From: an uncultured bacterium
GTDB lineage: Bacteria; Cyanobacteriota; Vampirovibrionia; Gastranaerophilales; Gastranaerophilaceae
Assembly: GCA_949299435.1 (NCBI GenBank)
Contig: CASGAK010000106.1
Coordinates: 1 to 22,180 of the forward strand
Reading direction: 5' to 3'
DNA: 22,180 nt
Shown here: positions 7,720-15,703 of the stretch, piece after piece
How positions within the stretch are numbered: the stretch's first letter is position 1
Layout of the letters: every line of letters starts with the position of its first letter
Notes under the pieces: model-generated
The model's input: the letters and a program-made list of their open reading frames with translations, nothing else
The model's database searches: none
What the model was told of the DNA's origin: nothing
Made by a program: the position numbers and the translations under genes

Positions 7720-8622
7720 CTAATCGGCTAATTCTGATTTAACACTGTCTAATACATCAAACAATTCAGCTTTTTGAATATCATCTAACTCAACCAGCGG
7801 ACGTCTGACATAATCTTGAATAAGTCCGATATGAGAAAGAGCTGCTTTAACAGGCACAGGATTTGGTGCCATAAACAACTTTTTAAATATCGGATACAAT
7901 TTTTTATGCATATTTCTTGCAGCCTGAATTTCACCTGTTTTAAAGTTTCTGATCATAGACTTCAATTCAATCCCGAAAATATGAGATGCAACAGAAATTA
8001 CCCCATGCACACCTAATGACAACATAGGCAATGTAAGACTATCATCACCAGAATAAATTGCAAAATCAGTCGGACACTGCAATTTCAATTCAGAAATCAT
8101 ATCCATATCAGGAGAGCTTTGCTTTAACGCGACGATATTTGAATATTTTTCAGCCAAATACGCAACGGTTTCAGGAAGCATATTCACACCTGTTCTGGAG
8201 GGAATATTATACAAAATTACAGGCAAATCTGAAGCCTCTGCCACTGCTGAAAAATGTTCTATCATACCTTTTTGAGAAGGCTTATTATAGTAAGGCACAA
8301 CAGAAAGCACCGCATCTACATCTTCCTTTTTGGCTAACTTTGTCATTCTAACAGCAGTTTCAGTAGAATTTGACCCTGTACCCAAAATTACCTTTGCTTT
8401 ATTTGCAACAGCACGTTTAACAGTACTCAAAAGCTCCAATTCCTCTTCATGAGTAAGTGTGGGACTTTCACCTGTAGTTCCTGCTACAAGTACAGCTTCG
8501 CTGCCATTTTCTATCAAATATTTAGCCAACTCCTCAGTTTTATTGTAGTCAATACTCCTATTAGCTTCCATAGGAGTCACCATTGCCGTAATAACTTCTC
8601 CGGCATCATATCTCAAAGACAT
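7720..8622 (-). CDS. dapA: 4-hydroxy-tetrahydrodipicolinate synthase
   Basis: Condenses pyruvate with aspartate semialdehyde, the first committed step towards diaminopimelate (peptidoglycan) and lysine. The 300-residue TIM-barrel shows GTTGE (48-52), tyrosines 111-112 (PYYNKPSQ), catalytic Y138, R143 of the YNIPSRTG motif, and the Schiff-base lysine K167 in VALKQSS. PNPVPVKAAL near the C-terminus is also conserved. The start ATG at 8622 has an AGAGG site. It is the first gene of the dapA-secD-secF run and is transcribed away from lptC. The grouping of a lysine-pathway gene with secDF is probably only operon sharing. Confidence 0.96.
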   Translation of the reverse strand: MSLRYDAGEVITAMVTPMEANRSIDYNKTEELAKYLIENGSEAVLVAGTTGESPTLTHEEELELLSTVKRAVANKAKVILGTGSNSTETAVRMTKLAKKEDVDAVLSVVPYYNKPSQKGMIEHFSAVAEASDLPVILYNIPSRTGVNMLPETVAYLAEKYSNIVALKQSSPDMDMISELKLQCPTDFAIYSGDDSLTLPMLSLGVHGVISVASHIFGIELKSMIRNFKTGEIQAARNMHKKLYPIFKKLFMAPNPVPVKAALSHIGLIQDYVRRPLVELDDIQKAELFDVLDSVKSELAD

Positions 8623-8655
8623 AAAAACCTCTTTTCTGTTTCACAATATCCTTAT

Positions 8656-8684
8656 TTGAGTTAATTATATTACAAAAGTATAAA
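8656..8684 (+). promoter_or_regulatory. Promoter of the lptC-aroE gene run
   Basis: TTGAGT (8656-8661) and TATAAA (8679-8684) are separated by exactly 17 bases. Transcription would start near 8691, after the ATG at 8687, which argues that lptC begins at the next in-frame ATG, 8756. It overlaps the dapA promoter region on the other strand. Confidence 0.5.
8664..8669 (-). promoter_or_regulatory. -10 box of dapA
   Basis: A perfect TATAAT on the minus strand lies 41 bases before the dapA ATG, giving a leader of about 35 bases. No good -35 box is seen. It falls inside the spacer of the divergent lptC promoter, so the two promoters probably compete. Confidence 0.4.
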
Positions 8685-8755
8685 TAATGTTTAAAATATT
8701 AAGATATTTAATTTCGTTTTGTCTAAATAAAAAAATTTATGATAACATTTTAATT

Positions 8756-9346
8756 ATGGATTGGAAAAACATTAGTAAAAAAAGAAAAGCCTATATACTT
8801 GGCTTACTGACGGTTATTGGTATTTTAGTTTGGGCCTTTGTATCTGCCGGAGTAATTACGCATAACTTCAACCGAAGCCAGCTTGCCACAGGTGAAGATA
8901 AACAAGAGGCACTAATTAACGGACTTATCCTGACAGAGACCAAAGAAGCCGAAAAATATTGGGAAATCTATGGCGAAACTGGCAGCTATAGCAGCTCTAA
9001 TGAAGTTGCCATGCTCAATAATGTAATCGGCAACTTTTATGATAAGAATAATGAAGTATCAATGAGTTTTGAATCCACACATGGCACTTACAATTCTCAA
9101 AAAAATGAAATCATTTTATACGAAAAAACAAAAATCGTAATCAAAGACGGAACCTGTCTTTTTGCAAACCGTCTTGTATGGTCGGGCTCACAAAACCCCG
9201 TAAAGGCAAGAGGTAATGTAAAAATTATAAGAAATGACGAGTTTTACGCAACAGCAGATGAAGTCGAAATAAGTCCTGATTATTCATCATTCAAAATTAT
9301 CGGACATGCGGTATCAAAAATATATGACACCAAGGAGAAAAAATGA
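8756..9346 (+). CDS. lptC: LPS export protein LptC-like
   Basis: Predicted bitopic membrane protein of the LPS transport bridge, passing LPS from the inner-membrane LptBFG exporter to LptA. The 196-residue chain has one hydrophobic segment (about 12-34) followed by a beta-rich domain with the repeat-like strands seen in LptC (for example STHGTYNSQKNEIILYEKTK and NPVKARGNVKII). Length matches LptC. I chose the ATG at 8756 over the ATG at 8687 because a good promoter would start transcription at about 8691; neither start has a clear ribosome site. The stop overlaps the lptA start (ATGA). The assignment rests on topology, size and the adjacent LptA-like gene rather than on catalytic residues. 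Confidence 0.8.
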   Translation: MDWKNISKKRKAYILGLLTVIGILVWAFVSAGVITHNFNRSQLATGEDKQEALINGLILTETKEAEKYWEIYGETGSYSSSNEVAMLNNVIGNFYDKNNEVSMSFESTHGTYNSQKNEIILYEKTKIVIKDGTCLFANRLVWSGSQNPVKARGNVKIIRNDEFYATADEVEISPDYSSFKIIGHAVSKIYDTKEKK

Positions 9347-10326
9347 AAAAGATATTAACATTTATAGCATTAATAACTATCCTTACAGGACTGTCAGTAC
9401 AGGCTACTGATTTGGTAATAGAATCCAAAACTCAAACTTTTAATGAAAACGACAGCAAAATTAAATTTAATGGTGACGTAAAAGTTTCAGTAGGCGATTT
9501 AAAAGTTGAAGGACAAAAAGCAGACGTAAATGTAACAAAAGACCAAAAACTTGATACTGCAACTTTTTATGACAAACCGTATGCGTATGAAATAAAGAAA
9601 AATAAAAAAAGAGAAGTAAAAGCAAATATTTTAAAACTTTCATTAATCACAAAAATTGTAAGAGCGGAAGGGGATTCACAATCAATTGTATTTGAAGGCA
9701 AAAAGCCTATTGTTGTAATAAACGCTGATGTGCAAGAATATGATACAAAAACTGGTACAATGACTGCTACAGGTGCTGTAACAATTATGTACAATGAACT
9801 TGAAACTTTTTCGAACAAAGCAATTATCAAAACAGCTAAAAATGGGGATTTAAAAAACCTTGAATTAATAGGTAATGCAAGGGTAAAAGAAAAGAATAAT
9901 GAAGCATTTGCAGACAACTTTTTCTATGATGCTGCTACAAAAATTTTAACCGCGACAGGAAATACGACCTCAAATGCGACAATGGATAACGGAGAAATTT
10001 TAACTCTGAAAGCTCTGCGACAAGAATACTCTCAAGAGGCAAATACTTTTAATGCTAGCGGGAATGTAAAAGTATGGTATCAAGATTATTTTGCCCAAGG
10101 TCCGAAAATTTCTTTATATCCTGATAAAGTAACTAAAAAGCCTAACGAAGTGTACTTTGTAGGCAGATCAAGTATTACACAAGGCATGAGAACAATATAT
10201 GCTGATAAAATAAGAATGTTTCTTAATCCAAAAGATTTTCATGCCGAAGGCAATACTCGTACAGTAATAAAAAACATCGGAGGCGGAGGCGAAAGCTCTG
10301 ATGAGGAAATGACTCTCGGGCTATAG
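9343..10326 (+). CDS. lptA: LPS export protein LptA-like (OstA family), long form
   Basis: Predicted periplasmic bridge protein of LPS transport. A signal peptide is clear: MKK, a hydrophobic core, and a likely cleavage after SVQA (residue 21). The mature part is a series of beta-strand units such as KIKFNGDVKVSVGDLKVEGQKA, TMTATGAVTIMYNELETFS, LTATGNTTSNAT and TFNASGNVKVWYQDYFAQG, the jelly-roll pattern of OstA/LptA. At 327 residues it is far longer than E. coli LptA (185), so it likely holds about two LptA-sized domains in one chain. It overlaps lptC by four bases and is followed nine bases later by a TPR gene. The usual third partner, the ATPase gene lptB, is not next to it. Confidence 0.82.
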   Translation: MKKILTFIALITILTGLSVQATDLVIESKTQTFNENDSKIKFNGDVKVSVGDLKVEGQKADVNVTKDQKLDTATFYDKPYAYEIKKNKKREVKANILKLSLITKIVRAEGDSQSIVFEGKKPIVVINADVQEYDTKTGTMTATGAVTIMYNELETFSNKAIIKTAKNGDLKNLELIGNARVKEKNNEAFADNFFYDAATKILTATGNTTSNATMDNGEILTLKALRQEYSQEANTFNASGNVKVWYQDYFAQGPKISLYPDKVTKKPNEVYFVGRSSITQGMRTIYADKIRMFLNPKDFHAEGNTRTVIKNIGGGGESSDEEMTLGL

Positions 10327-10335
10327 GAGATAAGT

Positions 10336-11112
10336 ATGACAAAAATAGAAGATGCACTTGAATCATTTAAAAATAAGGATTATGAACACGCTTTGGATCT
10401 GTTCAGTTCAATAGTTGAAAAGGGCGAAGAATCTGCAGAAATTCACAATAACATAGGTCTTTGCTATTACAATCTTGGTAATATGGAAAAAGCTGAGGAT
10501 AATTTTTTAAAAGCAATTAAATTAAATCCTAAACTTCCTCAAATTTATGTAAATTTAGCTGATTTATATTACAAAACAAAAGATTTCGACAGCGGAATTC
10601 AATTACTTTCTCAAGGGATTTATGAAATGCCTGATGAAATGGTTCTTGCCCATTATCTTGCCCGATTTTACATGGAAGATGCAAGACTTGATCTTGCTAT
10701 TGACGAATTAGAAAAAATATTAGAAAAACAGCCTGAAAATTATGATGCTTATTATGATCTAGGGAAAGTGCACTTTGAACTTGGCAACTATGCTTTAGCG
10801 GCAGAAAACTTTGAAAATGTTTTGGAATTTAAAAATAATAATGAATGGATTTATTATTACCTTGGTCAGGCTTATGAGGCAAATGATGAGATTGATAAAG
10901 CATTATCTAATTTTTTAAAAGCAATTGCATATAACGATTCTTTTCACCCTGCATATAAAAAAGCAGCAATTTTATTTCTAGCACGCGAAGACTATGATGA
11001 TGCAATTGAATACTTTGAATCATATTTAGATTTAAATATTCCGGAAGATGAAAAAAATAATATTAAAACATTAATTGAAAGAATTAAAAAGAAACAGGAA
11101 AATGAAAGATAA
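10336..11112 (+). CDS. TPR-repeat protein
   Basis: A 258-residue protein made almost wholly of about seven 34-residue TPR units (roughly 2-236), with typical signatures such as AEIHNNIGLCYYNLGNMEKA (34-53), DAYYDLGKVHFELGNYALA (137-155) and IYYYLGQAYEANDEIDKAL (172-190). There is no signal peptide or membrane segment, so it should be cytoplasmic. The short C-terminal tail is lysine-rich. TPR arrays bind other proteins; the partner is not apparent. Position between lptA and dprA, with nine bases upstream and an eleven-base overlap with dprA, shows it is part of the same transcript but does not define its role. Confidence 0.85.
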   Translation: MTKIEDALESFKNKDYEHALDLFSSIVEKGEESAEIHNNIGLCYYNLGNMEKAEDNFLKAIKLNPKLPQIYVNLADLYYKTKDFDSGIQLLSQGIYEMPDEMVLAHYLARFYMEDARLDLAIDELEKILEKQPENYDAYYDLGKVHFELGNYALAAENFENVLEFKNNNEWIYYYLGQAYEANDEIDKALSNFLKAIAYNDSFHPAYKKAAILFLAREDYDDAIEYFESYLDLNIPEDEKNNIKTLIERIKKKQENER

Positions 11113-12187
11113 ATATTGGATAGCATTTTCTTCAATAGAACAAATTGACAGCAGATTTATACTAAAACTTTTTGAATATTTTCAAGATATTGAAAAAGCA
11201 TTTAATGCAAATTCTGCTGAGCTTAAAAATATCGAAGGATTAAGCGTAAAAAAAGCGGAGAATTTTCTAAAACTAAGGGATAAAATAAACCCTGATAATC
11301 TTTTATCTCAAGTTACAAACAAGGGTATAAAATATCTTTCATTTGACTCAGATAACTATCCTGCAACGCTTAAAAACATTGATAACCCTCCGGCACTGTT
11401 GTATTACAAAGGGGATTTATCACTTATAAACTTTGATAAAACACTTGCTGTCGTAGGCTCAAGAAAAACAAGTAAATATGCTAAAGATGCTGTCAATTTA
11501 ATAATTTCAGGATTCAAAGATACAGATATCTGTATAGTTTCAGGTCTTGCCTCAGGAATCGACACAACAGCACATCTTGCTGCATTAGAAAACAATTTAA
11601 AAACAATAGGGGTCATCGCAAGCGGATTTGATTACATATACCCGTCTGCAAACAAAGAATTATATAAAAAAATAGAAAACGGAAACGGAGTTATTTTTAC
11701 AGAATACTATCCGACATTTGAGCCTTTAAAATTCAGATTTCCTCAGAGAAATAGAATAGTATCAGGACTTTCATACGGTACCCTGGTCGCAGAAGCATCA
11801 ATAAAAAGCGGAGCTTTGATTACTGCAAACCTAACCCTTGATCAAGGACGGGAATTAATGTGTATCCCGGGACTTATCACAAATCCGAATACAGAAGGAA
11901 TTTATAAACTCCTCAAAAACGGAGCGGCTCTGATTACAAAATCCGAAGATGTTTTAGAAGCCCTGAATTGGGAAATTAAAACACCAGAACAATTAAAAAT
12001 AGAATTGAATGACTTAGATGAAACCGAGTCAAAAATTTTAAAAGCTATTGAAATAGAAGAAAAAGGCATTGATGAAATTATGTCAATAACCAAACTGGAT
12101 TTAGACACACTTTTAATCAACTTGACAACAATGGAGCTTAAAGGCATAATAGAACAAGTCAACGGTGACAGGTATAAGAGGGTATGA
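11102..12187 (+). CDS. dprA: DNA-processing protein DprA
   Basis: Binds incoming single-stranded DNA during natural transformation and loads RecA. The 361-residue protein has an N-terminal helical region (1-75), a Rossmann-like core with VVGSRKTSKYA (118-128), SGLASGIDTTAH (147-158) and FPQRNRIVSGLS (213-224), and a C-terminal winged-helix domain (about 305-361). The ATG at 11102 is preferred because AGGAA precedes it; an alternative start at 11075 would extend further into the TPR gene. As chosen, it overlaps that gene by eleven bases. dprA next to topA is a common arrangement in bacteria. Its presence, with pilin-like genes in the window, is compatible with competence but does not prove it. 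Confidence 0.95.
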   Translation: MKDKYWIAFSSIEQIDSRFILKLFEYFQDIEKAFNANSAELKNIEGLSVKKAENFLKLRDKINPDNLLSQVTNKGIKYLSFDSDNYPATLKNIDNPPALLYYKGDLSLINFDKTLAVVGSRKTSKYAKDAVNLIISGFKDTDICIVSGLASGIDTTAHLAALENNLKTIGVIASGFDYIYPSANKELYKKIENGNGVIFTEYYPTFEPLKFRFPQRNRIVSGLSYGTLVAEASIKSGALITANLTLDQGRELMCIPGLITNPNTEGIYKLLKNGAALITKSEDVLEALNWEIKTPEQLKIELNDLDETESKILKAIEIEEKGIDEIMSITKLDLDTLLINLTTMELKGIIEQVNGDRYKRV

Positions 12188-12195
12188 TAATATAA

Positions 12196-14508
12196 ATGGC
12201 AAAAACAGCGACTGCAGAGACTTCTGCTAAAAAGACTTCCAATAAAAAAGAAAAAGCGTTAGTAATAGTTGAGTCCCCCGCAAAATCTAAAACTATTAGA
12301 AAAATTCTCGGGGACAGCTATCAAATTGAAGCAAGTTTTGGACACATAAGAGATTTACCTCAAAATGTCTTGGGATTTGATGTAAACAACGGTTTTACCC
12401 CCTCGTTTGTGATAATTCCTGAAAAGAAAAAAGTCGTCACCAAGCTGAATGATTTAGCTAAAAAAAGTGATAAAATATATCTTGCCTCCGACCCTGACCG
12501 AGAAGGAGAAGCTATCGCTTGGCACGTAAGACAAGTGCTTGATGTGCCTGAGGATAAAGTATTCAGAATCGAATTTAACGAAATTACACCAAAGGCAGTA
12601 AAATACGCTGTAGAACATTCAAGAAGCATTGACATGGACAAAGTAAAAGCTCAACAAACACGTCAAATTCTTGATAAACTTGTAGGCTATAAGCTAAGTC
12701 CAGTTCTATGGAAAAGACTGGGGAATTATCACCTGTCAGCAGGCAGAGTCCAGTCTGTCGCACTTAGAATGATATGCGAAAGAGAAGATGAAATCGAAGC
12801 ATTCGTACCTGTCGAATACTGGTCAATCCATACCGAACTAGAAAAAGAAGGCGGAGTCTTTGATGCAGAATTATCAAAATACAAAGATAAAAAAGTAGAA
12901 ATTAAAAACGAAGAAGAAGCACAAAAAATAGTTGATTTTCTATCAGACAAATCAACAGAATATAAAGTTTCAAAAATTACAAATAAAACAACACAAAGAA
13001 AGCCCACAGCACCTTTTATTACTTCAACACTCCAACGAGAAGCGAGCTCCAAGCTCGGCTATGGAGTACAAAAGACAATGCAGATTGCACAAAAATTATA
13101 TGAAGGTATAGAACTTGAAAACGGTGCAGTCGGTCTTATCACTTACATGAGAACAGACAGTGTAAGAATTTCAGATGATGCTCAAGAAATGGCAAAGGAT
13201 TTTATTCTTAAAAATTACGGAGAGAAATATTATCCTGAAAAACCTAACATTTACGCTAAAGGTAAACAAAACGTCCAAGACGCTCACGAAGCAATTCGTC
13301 CATCATACCCTGAACGTACACCTGACAGTATTAAACAATATCTTTCAAATGAGCAGTACAGATTATATAAACTAATTTGGAACAAATTTATGTCCTCTCA
13401 AATGACAAATGCTCAGGTAGCAAATAAATCAGTCGAAATTGAAGCCGGAGATTACACACTTCGTGCAAGCACAAGCAAAATAACATTCGACGGATTTTTA
13501 AAACTCTATAACGAAACAGAAGAAGATGATGCAGCTCCAAAAGAAAAAATTCCGGATTTGGAAAAAGATGACAAATTAACTTGTCGTAAAGTCCTACCCA
13601 AACAGCACTTTACACAACCACCTCCAAGATACTCTGAAGCAACTCTTGTAAAGGCACTTGAAGAATACGGTATCGGACGACCTTCTACGTATGCATCAAT
13701 TATCACAAAAATTCAAACCCGCGGATATGTCGAAAAACTTGAAAAAGCACTTGCACCGACACTTTTGGGAAGAACCGTCTGCAAGCAGCTTGTAGCACAA
13801 TTTACTGATGTAATGGATTATAAATTTACAGCAGGCATGGAGACAAAACTCGACTTAATCGCTGAGAAAAAAGCCGTTTGGAACAAGGTATTAGAAGATT
13901 TTTACGGTCCGTTTATTGAAGTAGTAAACACAGCTATGCAAAACGGAGAAAGAGTCAAAATAGAGAGTAACATAAAATGCCCGAACTGCGGAAAACCAAT
14001 GTTAGTAAGAACAAGCAGACAAGGCAATCAATTTTTAGGCTGCTCAGGCTATCCTGAATGTAAAACAGTTATGTCGATGAATGCCCTGACTGAAAATATG
14101 CAAACTTCCGAGAACCAAGACCAAGAAAAATGTGAAGAAAAATGCGAAAAATGCGGATCAGATATGGTATTCAAACAAGGCCCATATGGCAAATATTTGG
14201 AATGCACAAACGAAGATTGCAAATTCAGAAAACCTTATAGACGCTCTACAGGCGTAACTTGCCCTAAATGTGGCAAAGGAACAATTGTTGAAAGAAAATC
14301 CAAACGCGGTACTGTATTTTTCGGCTGTGACAAATATCCCGATTGTGATTACGTACTTTGGAATGAGCCAACAGGAGAACTTTGTCCTGACTGCGGAGCT
14401 CTTTTAGTCAAAAAAGTACTCAAAAAAGGTACGACTATTGAATGCTCAAACCGCTCCTGCGGATACAAAAAAGAAATTACAGAAACCCAAGATGATACTA
14501 AAGAATAA
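12196..14508 (+). CDS. topA: DNA topoisomerase I (type IA)
   Basis: Relaxes negative supercoils by cutting and rejoining one DNA strand. After a lysine-rich leader (1-20), the Toprim domain begins with VIVESPAKSKTIRK (catalytic E26) and contains SDPDREGE (98-105) with the metal-binding acidic residues. The active-site tyrosine is Y317 in GLITYMRTDS. From residue 595 to about 765 there are four Cys4 zinc-ribbon units of the topoisomerase C-terminal type (CPNC, CEKC, CPKC and CPDC starts). At 770 residues it is of normal length. The start has only a weak, distant GAGG site eight bases into dprA's tail, so coupling to dprA translation is likely; the intergenic gap is eight bases. Confidence 0.97.
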   Translation: MAKTATAETSAKKTSNKKEKALVIVESPAKSKTIRKILGDSYQIEASFGHIRDLPQNVLGFDVNNGFTPSFVIIPEKKKVVTKLNDLAKKSDKIYLASDPDREGEAIAWHVRQVLDVPEDKVFRIEFNEITPKAVKYAVEHSRSIDMDKVKAQQTRQILDKLVGYKLSPVLWKRLGNYHLSAGRVQSVALRMICEREDEIEAFVPVEYWSIHTELEKEGGVFDAELSKYKDKKVEIKNEEEAQKIVDFLSDKSTEYKVSKITNKTTQRKPTAPFITSTLQREASSKLGYGVQKTMQIAQKLYEGIELENGAVGLITYMRTDSVRISDDAQEMAKDFILKNYGEKYYPEKPNIYAKGKQNVQDAHEAIRPSYPERTPDSIKQYLSNEQYRLYKLIWNKFMSSQMTNAQVANKSVEIEAGDYTLRASTSKITFDGFLKLYNETEEDDAAPKEKIPDLEKDDKLTCRKVLPKQHFTQPPPRYSEATLVKALEEYGIGRPSTYASIITKIQTRGYVEKLEKALAPTLLGRTVCKQLVAQFTDVMDYKFTAGMETKLDLIAEKKAVWNKVLEDFYGPFIEVVNTAMQNGERVKIESNIKCPNCGKPMLVRTSRQGNQFLGCSGYPECKTVMSMNALTENMQTSENQDQEKCEEKCEKCGSDMVFKQGPYGKYLECTNEDCKFRKPYRRSTGVTCPKCGKGTIVERKSKRGTVFFGCDKYPDCDYVLWNEPTGELCPDCGALLVKKVLKKGTTIECSNRSCGYKKEITETQDDTKE

Positions 14509-14523
14509 GAAAGTCAGGTAAAT

Positions 14524-15363
14524 ATGGAAAAATTCGGCCTTATAGGATTTCCCTTAGGACACTCAATTTCAGCCTACATACATAAAGCGGGCTTTGAAAG
14601 TCTTGGTATCAATGCAAGCTATGAGATATTAGAAACTGATCCTGAAAACCTTGTCGATAGGGTAAAATTTTTCAAACGGGAAAATTACTCAGGTTTTAAT
14701 GTAACTATCCCTCTAAAACTTCCAATTTCTTTGTTCGTGCAAGAAGTAGATAAGTACGCAGATATTGCAGGAGCAGTCAATACAGTAAAAATTAACTCTG
14801 ATAAAACTTTTAAAGGCTATAATACAGATGCCTCAGGATTTAAAAAAGCTATTCCGAATGATATTGATTTAAAAGGAGCTAATATCGCCCTTTTAGGTAC
14901 GGGAGGCGCAAGCAGAGCTGCAGTACTGGCTCTATCTGAATGCGAAGTAGCTGAAATCGGCGTATACACAAGAAATATTCCTAATGCTATGGATTATATG
15001 GGCTATATGAGAAGAAAATTCCCTCAAATCACATTCAATGTATACCAAATTGATCAAGTAAGAGATCTTTCTAAATATCAAATGCTGGTCAACACAACTC
15101 CAATTGGTATGCTAGGTCGTTCAGCTGATATGACACCGATTGAGGAACCTGTGCTTAAAACTATGAGCGAAGGATCTATTGTATATGACGTAATTTATAA
15201 TCCTAAAAAAACAATTCTTTTAAAAACAGCAGAAAAATTGGGATTTAGAACAATTAACGGACTTGATATGCTAATTTATCAAGCAATAAGTGCTCAAGAA
15301 ATTTGGTTTGGAAAAACTCCGGATTTCAATGCAATGAAAATCGCAGCATTAGAAAATCTATAA
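14524..15363 (+). CDS. aroE: Shikimate dehydrogenase
   Basis: NADPH-dependent reduction of 3-dehydroshikimate to shikimate in aromatic amino acid synthesis. The 279-residue protein has the substrate-binding GHSISAYIH motif (12-20, S14 and S16), NVTIPLK with catalytic K65 (59-65), N86, GYNTD with catalytic D102, the NADP loop GTGGAS (125-130), NTTPIGM, and the C-terminal NGLDMLIYQ. Length is typical. It closes the lptC-to-aroE run, 15 bases after topA, and meets the convergent regulator gene with only two bases between stops. No terminator is visible at that junction. Confidence 0.96.
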   Translation: MEKFGLIGFPLGHSISAYIHKAGFESLGINASYEILETDPENLVDRVKFFKRENYSGFNVTIPLKLPISLFVQEVDKYADIAGAVNTVKINSDKTFKGYNTDASGFKKAIPNDIDLKGANIALLGTGGASRAAVLALSECEVAEIGVYTRNIPNAMDYMGYMRRKFPQITFNVYQIDQVRDLSKYQMLVNTTPIGMLGRSADMTPIEEPVLKTMSEGSIVYDVIYNPKKTILLKTAEKLGFRTINGLDMLIYQAISAQEIWFGKTPDFNAMKIAALENL

Positions 15364-15365
15364 AT

Positions 15366-15569
15366 TTACTCAGGGATAAATTCTAAAATTTCATTAATAT
15401 CGCATTCTAAATAAACACATAACTTATTAATTATATCCAATCCAACATTGGTTCTTTTTCCGCGTACTATATCAGATAAAATTGATTGGCTTATTCCAGT
15501 TGCCTGATGCACTGCAGTTGCCGTAACTTCCCTATCCCATAATAGTTGTCTGAGTTTAATCTTTATCAT
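15366..15569 (-). CDS. Small Cro/C1-type helix-turn-helix regulator
   Basis: A 67-residue DNA-binding protein consisting of little more than one helix-turn-helix domain. The helix-turn-helix spans about residues 17-40 (TAVHQATGISQSILSDIVRG), followed by the typical KLCVYLECDINEILEF last helices. Such single-domain proteins are usually dimeric repressors. No ribosome site precedes the ATG, and the best -10 box (TATAAT, 15581-15576) would start transcription almost at the ATG, so the mRNA may be leaderless or nearly so. It is divergent from the pilin-like gene and shares its promoter region, making that gene and itself the likely targets. Alternatively it could be an orphan regulator or toxin-antitoxin remnant; no partner toxin is seen. 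Confidence 0.85.
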   Translation of the reverse strand: MIKIKLRQLLWDREVTATAVHQATGISQSILSDIVRGKRTNVGLDIINKLCVYLECDINEILEFIPE

Positions 15570-15575
15570 TTCAAC

Positions 15576-15606
15576 ATTATAAACTCATTTTATTATATAT
15601 TGACAA
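15576..15606 (-). promoter_or_regulatory. Promoter of the HTH regulator gene
   Basis: On the minus strand TTGTCA (15606-15601) precedes TATAAT (15581-15576) with a 19-base spacer. Both boxes are good but the spacing is two bases longer than ideal. The -35 box overlaps that of the divergent pilin-like gene. Confidence 0.4.
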
Positions 15607-15628
15607 ATTATATAATATTTTATATTAT
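15600..15628 (+). promoter_or_regulatory. Strong promoter of the pilin-like gene
   Basis: A perfect TTGACA (15600-15605) is followed after 17 bases by TATTAT (15623-15628), five of six matches. Transcription should begin near 15635, giving a leader of about 70 bases. The -10 box and start site lie within a 14-base inverted repeat, the usual place for a repressor site. Confidence 0.6.
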
Positions 15629-15656
15629 TTTATAAAATATTATAAATATTTATAAT
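15611..15656. promoter_or_regulatory. Candidate operator: overlapping AT-only palindromes
   Basis: Positions 15611-15624 and 15631-15644 are perfect 14-base inverted repeats with a six-base spacer. They overlap an 18-base perfect palindrome (ATTATAAATATTTATAAT, 15639-15656). They cover the -10 box and start site of the pilin-like gene. The adjacent divergent gene encodes a likely repressor, so these are candidate binding sites. Palindromes arise by chance more easily in DNA made only of A and T, so the case is not secure. Confidence 0.4.
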
Positions 15657-15703
15657 TTATCACATAAAATTAGATAAAAAAATTTATACAAAGGAGAGCT
15701 GAA

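Noticed and set aside
8687..8755. Longer lptC start at the first ATG
   Set aside because: It would sit at or before the expected transcript start of the best promoter, and the extra residues would precede the anchor without a clear purpose.
9567..9917. 116-codon minus-strand open frame inside the lptA-like gene
   Set aside because: Antisense to a gene with a signal peptide and OstA strands; no ribosome site or recognisable protein pattern.
12729..13052. 107-codon minus-strand open frame inside topA
   Set aside because: Antisense to conserved topoisomerase sequence, so a by-product of its codons.
15366..15569. Antitoxin of a toxin-antitoxin pair
   Set aside because: No small partner gene lies next to it; neighbours are aroE and a pilin-like gene.
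15570..15703. AT-rich region as a replication origin
   Set aside because: No DnaA-box cluster is seen, dnaA and dnaN are not nearby, and the palindromes are better explained as promoter or operator elements.
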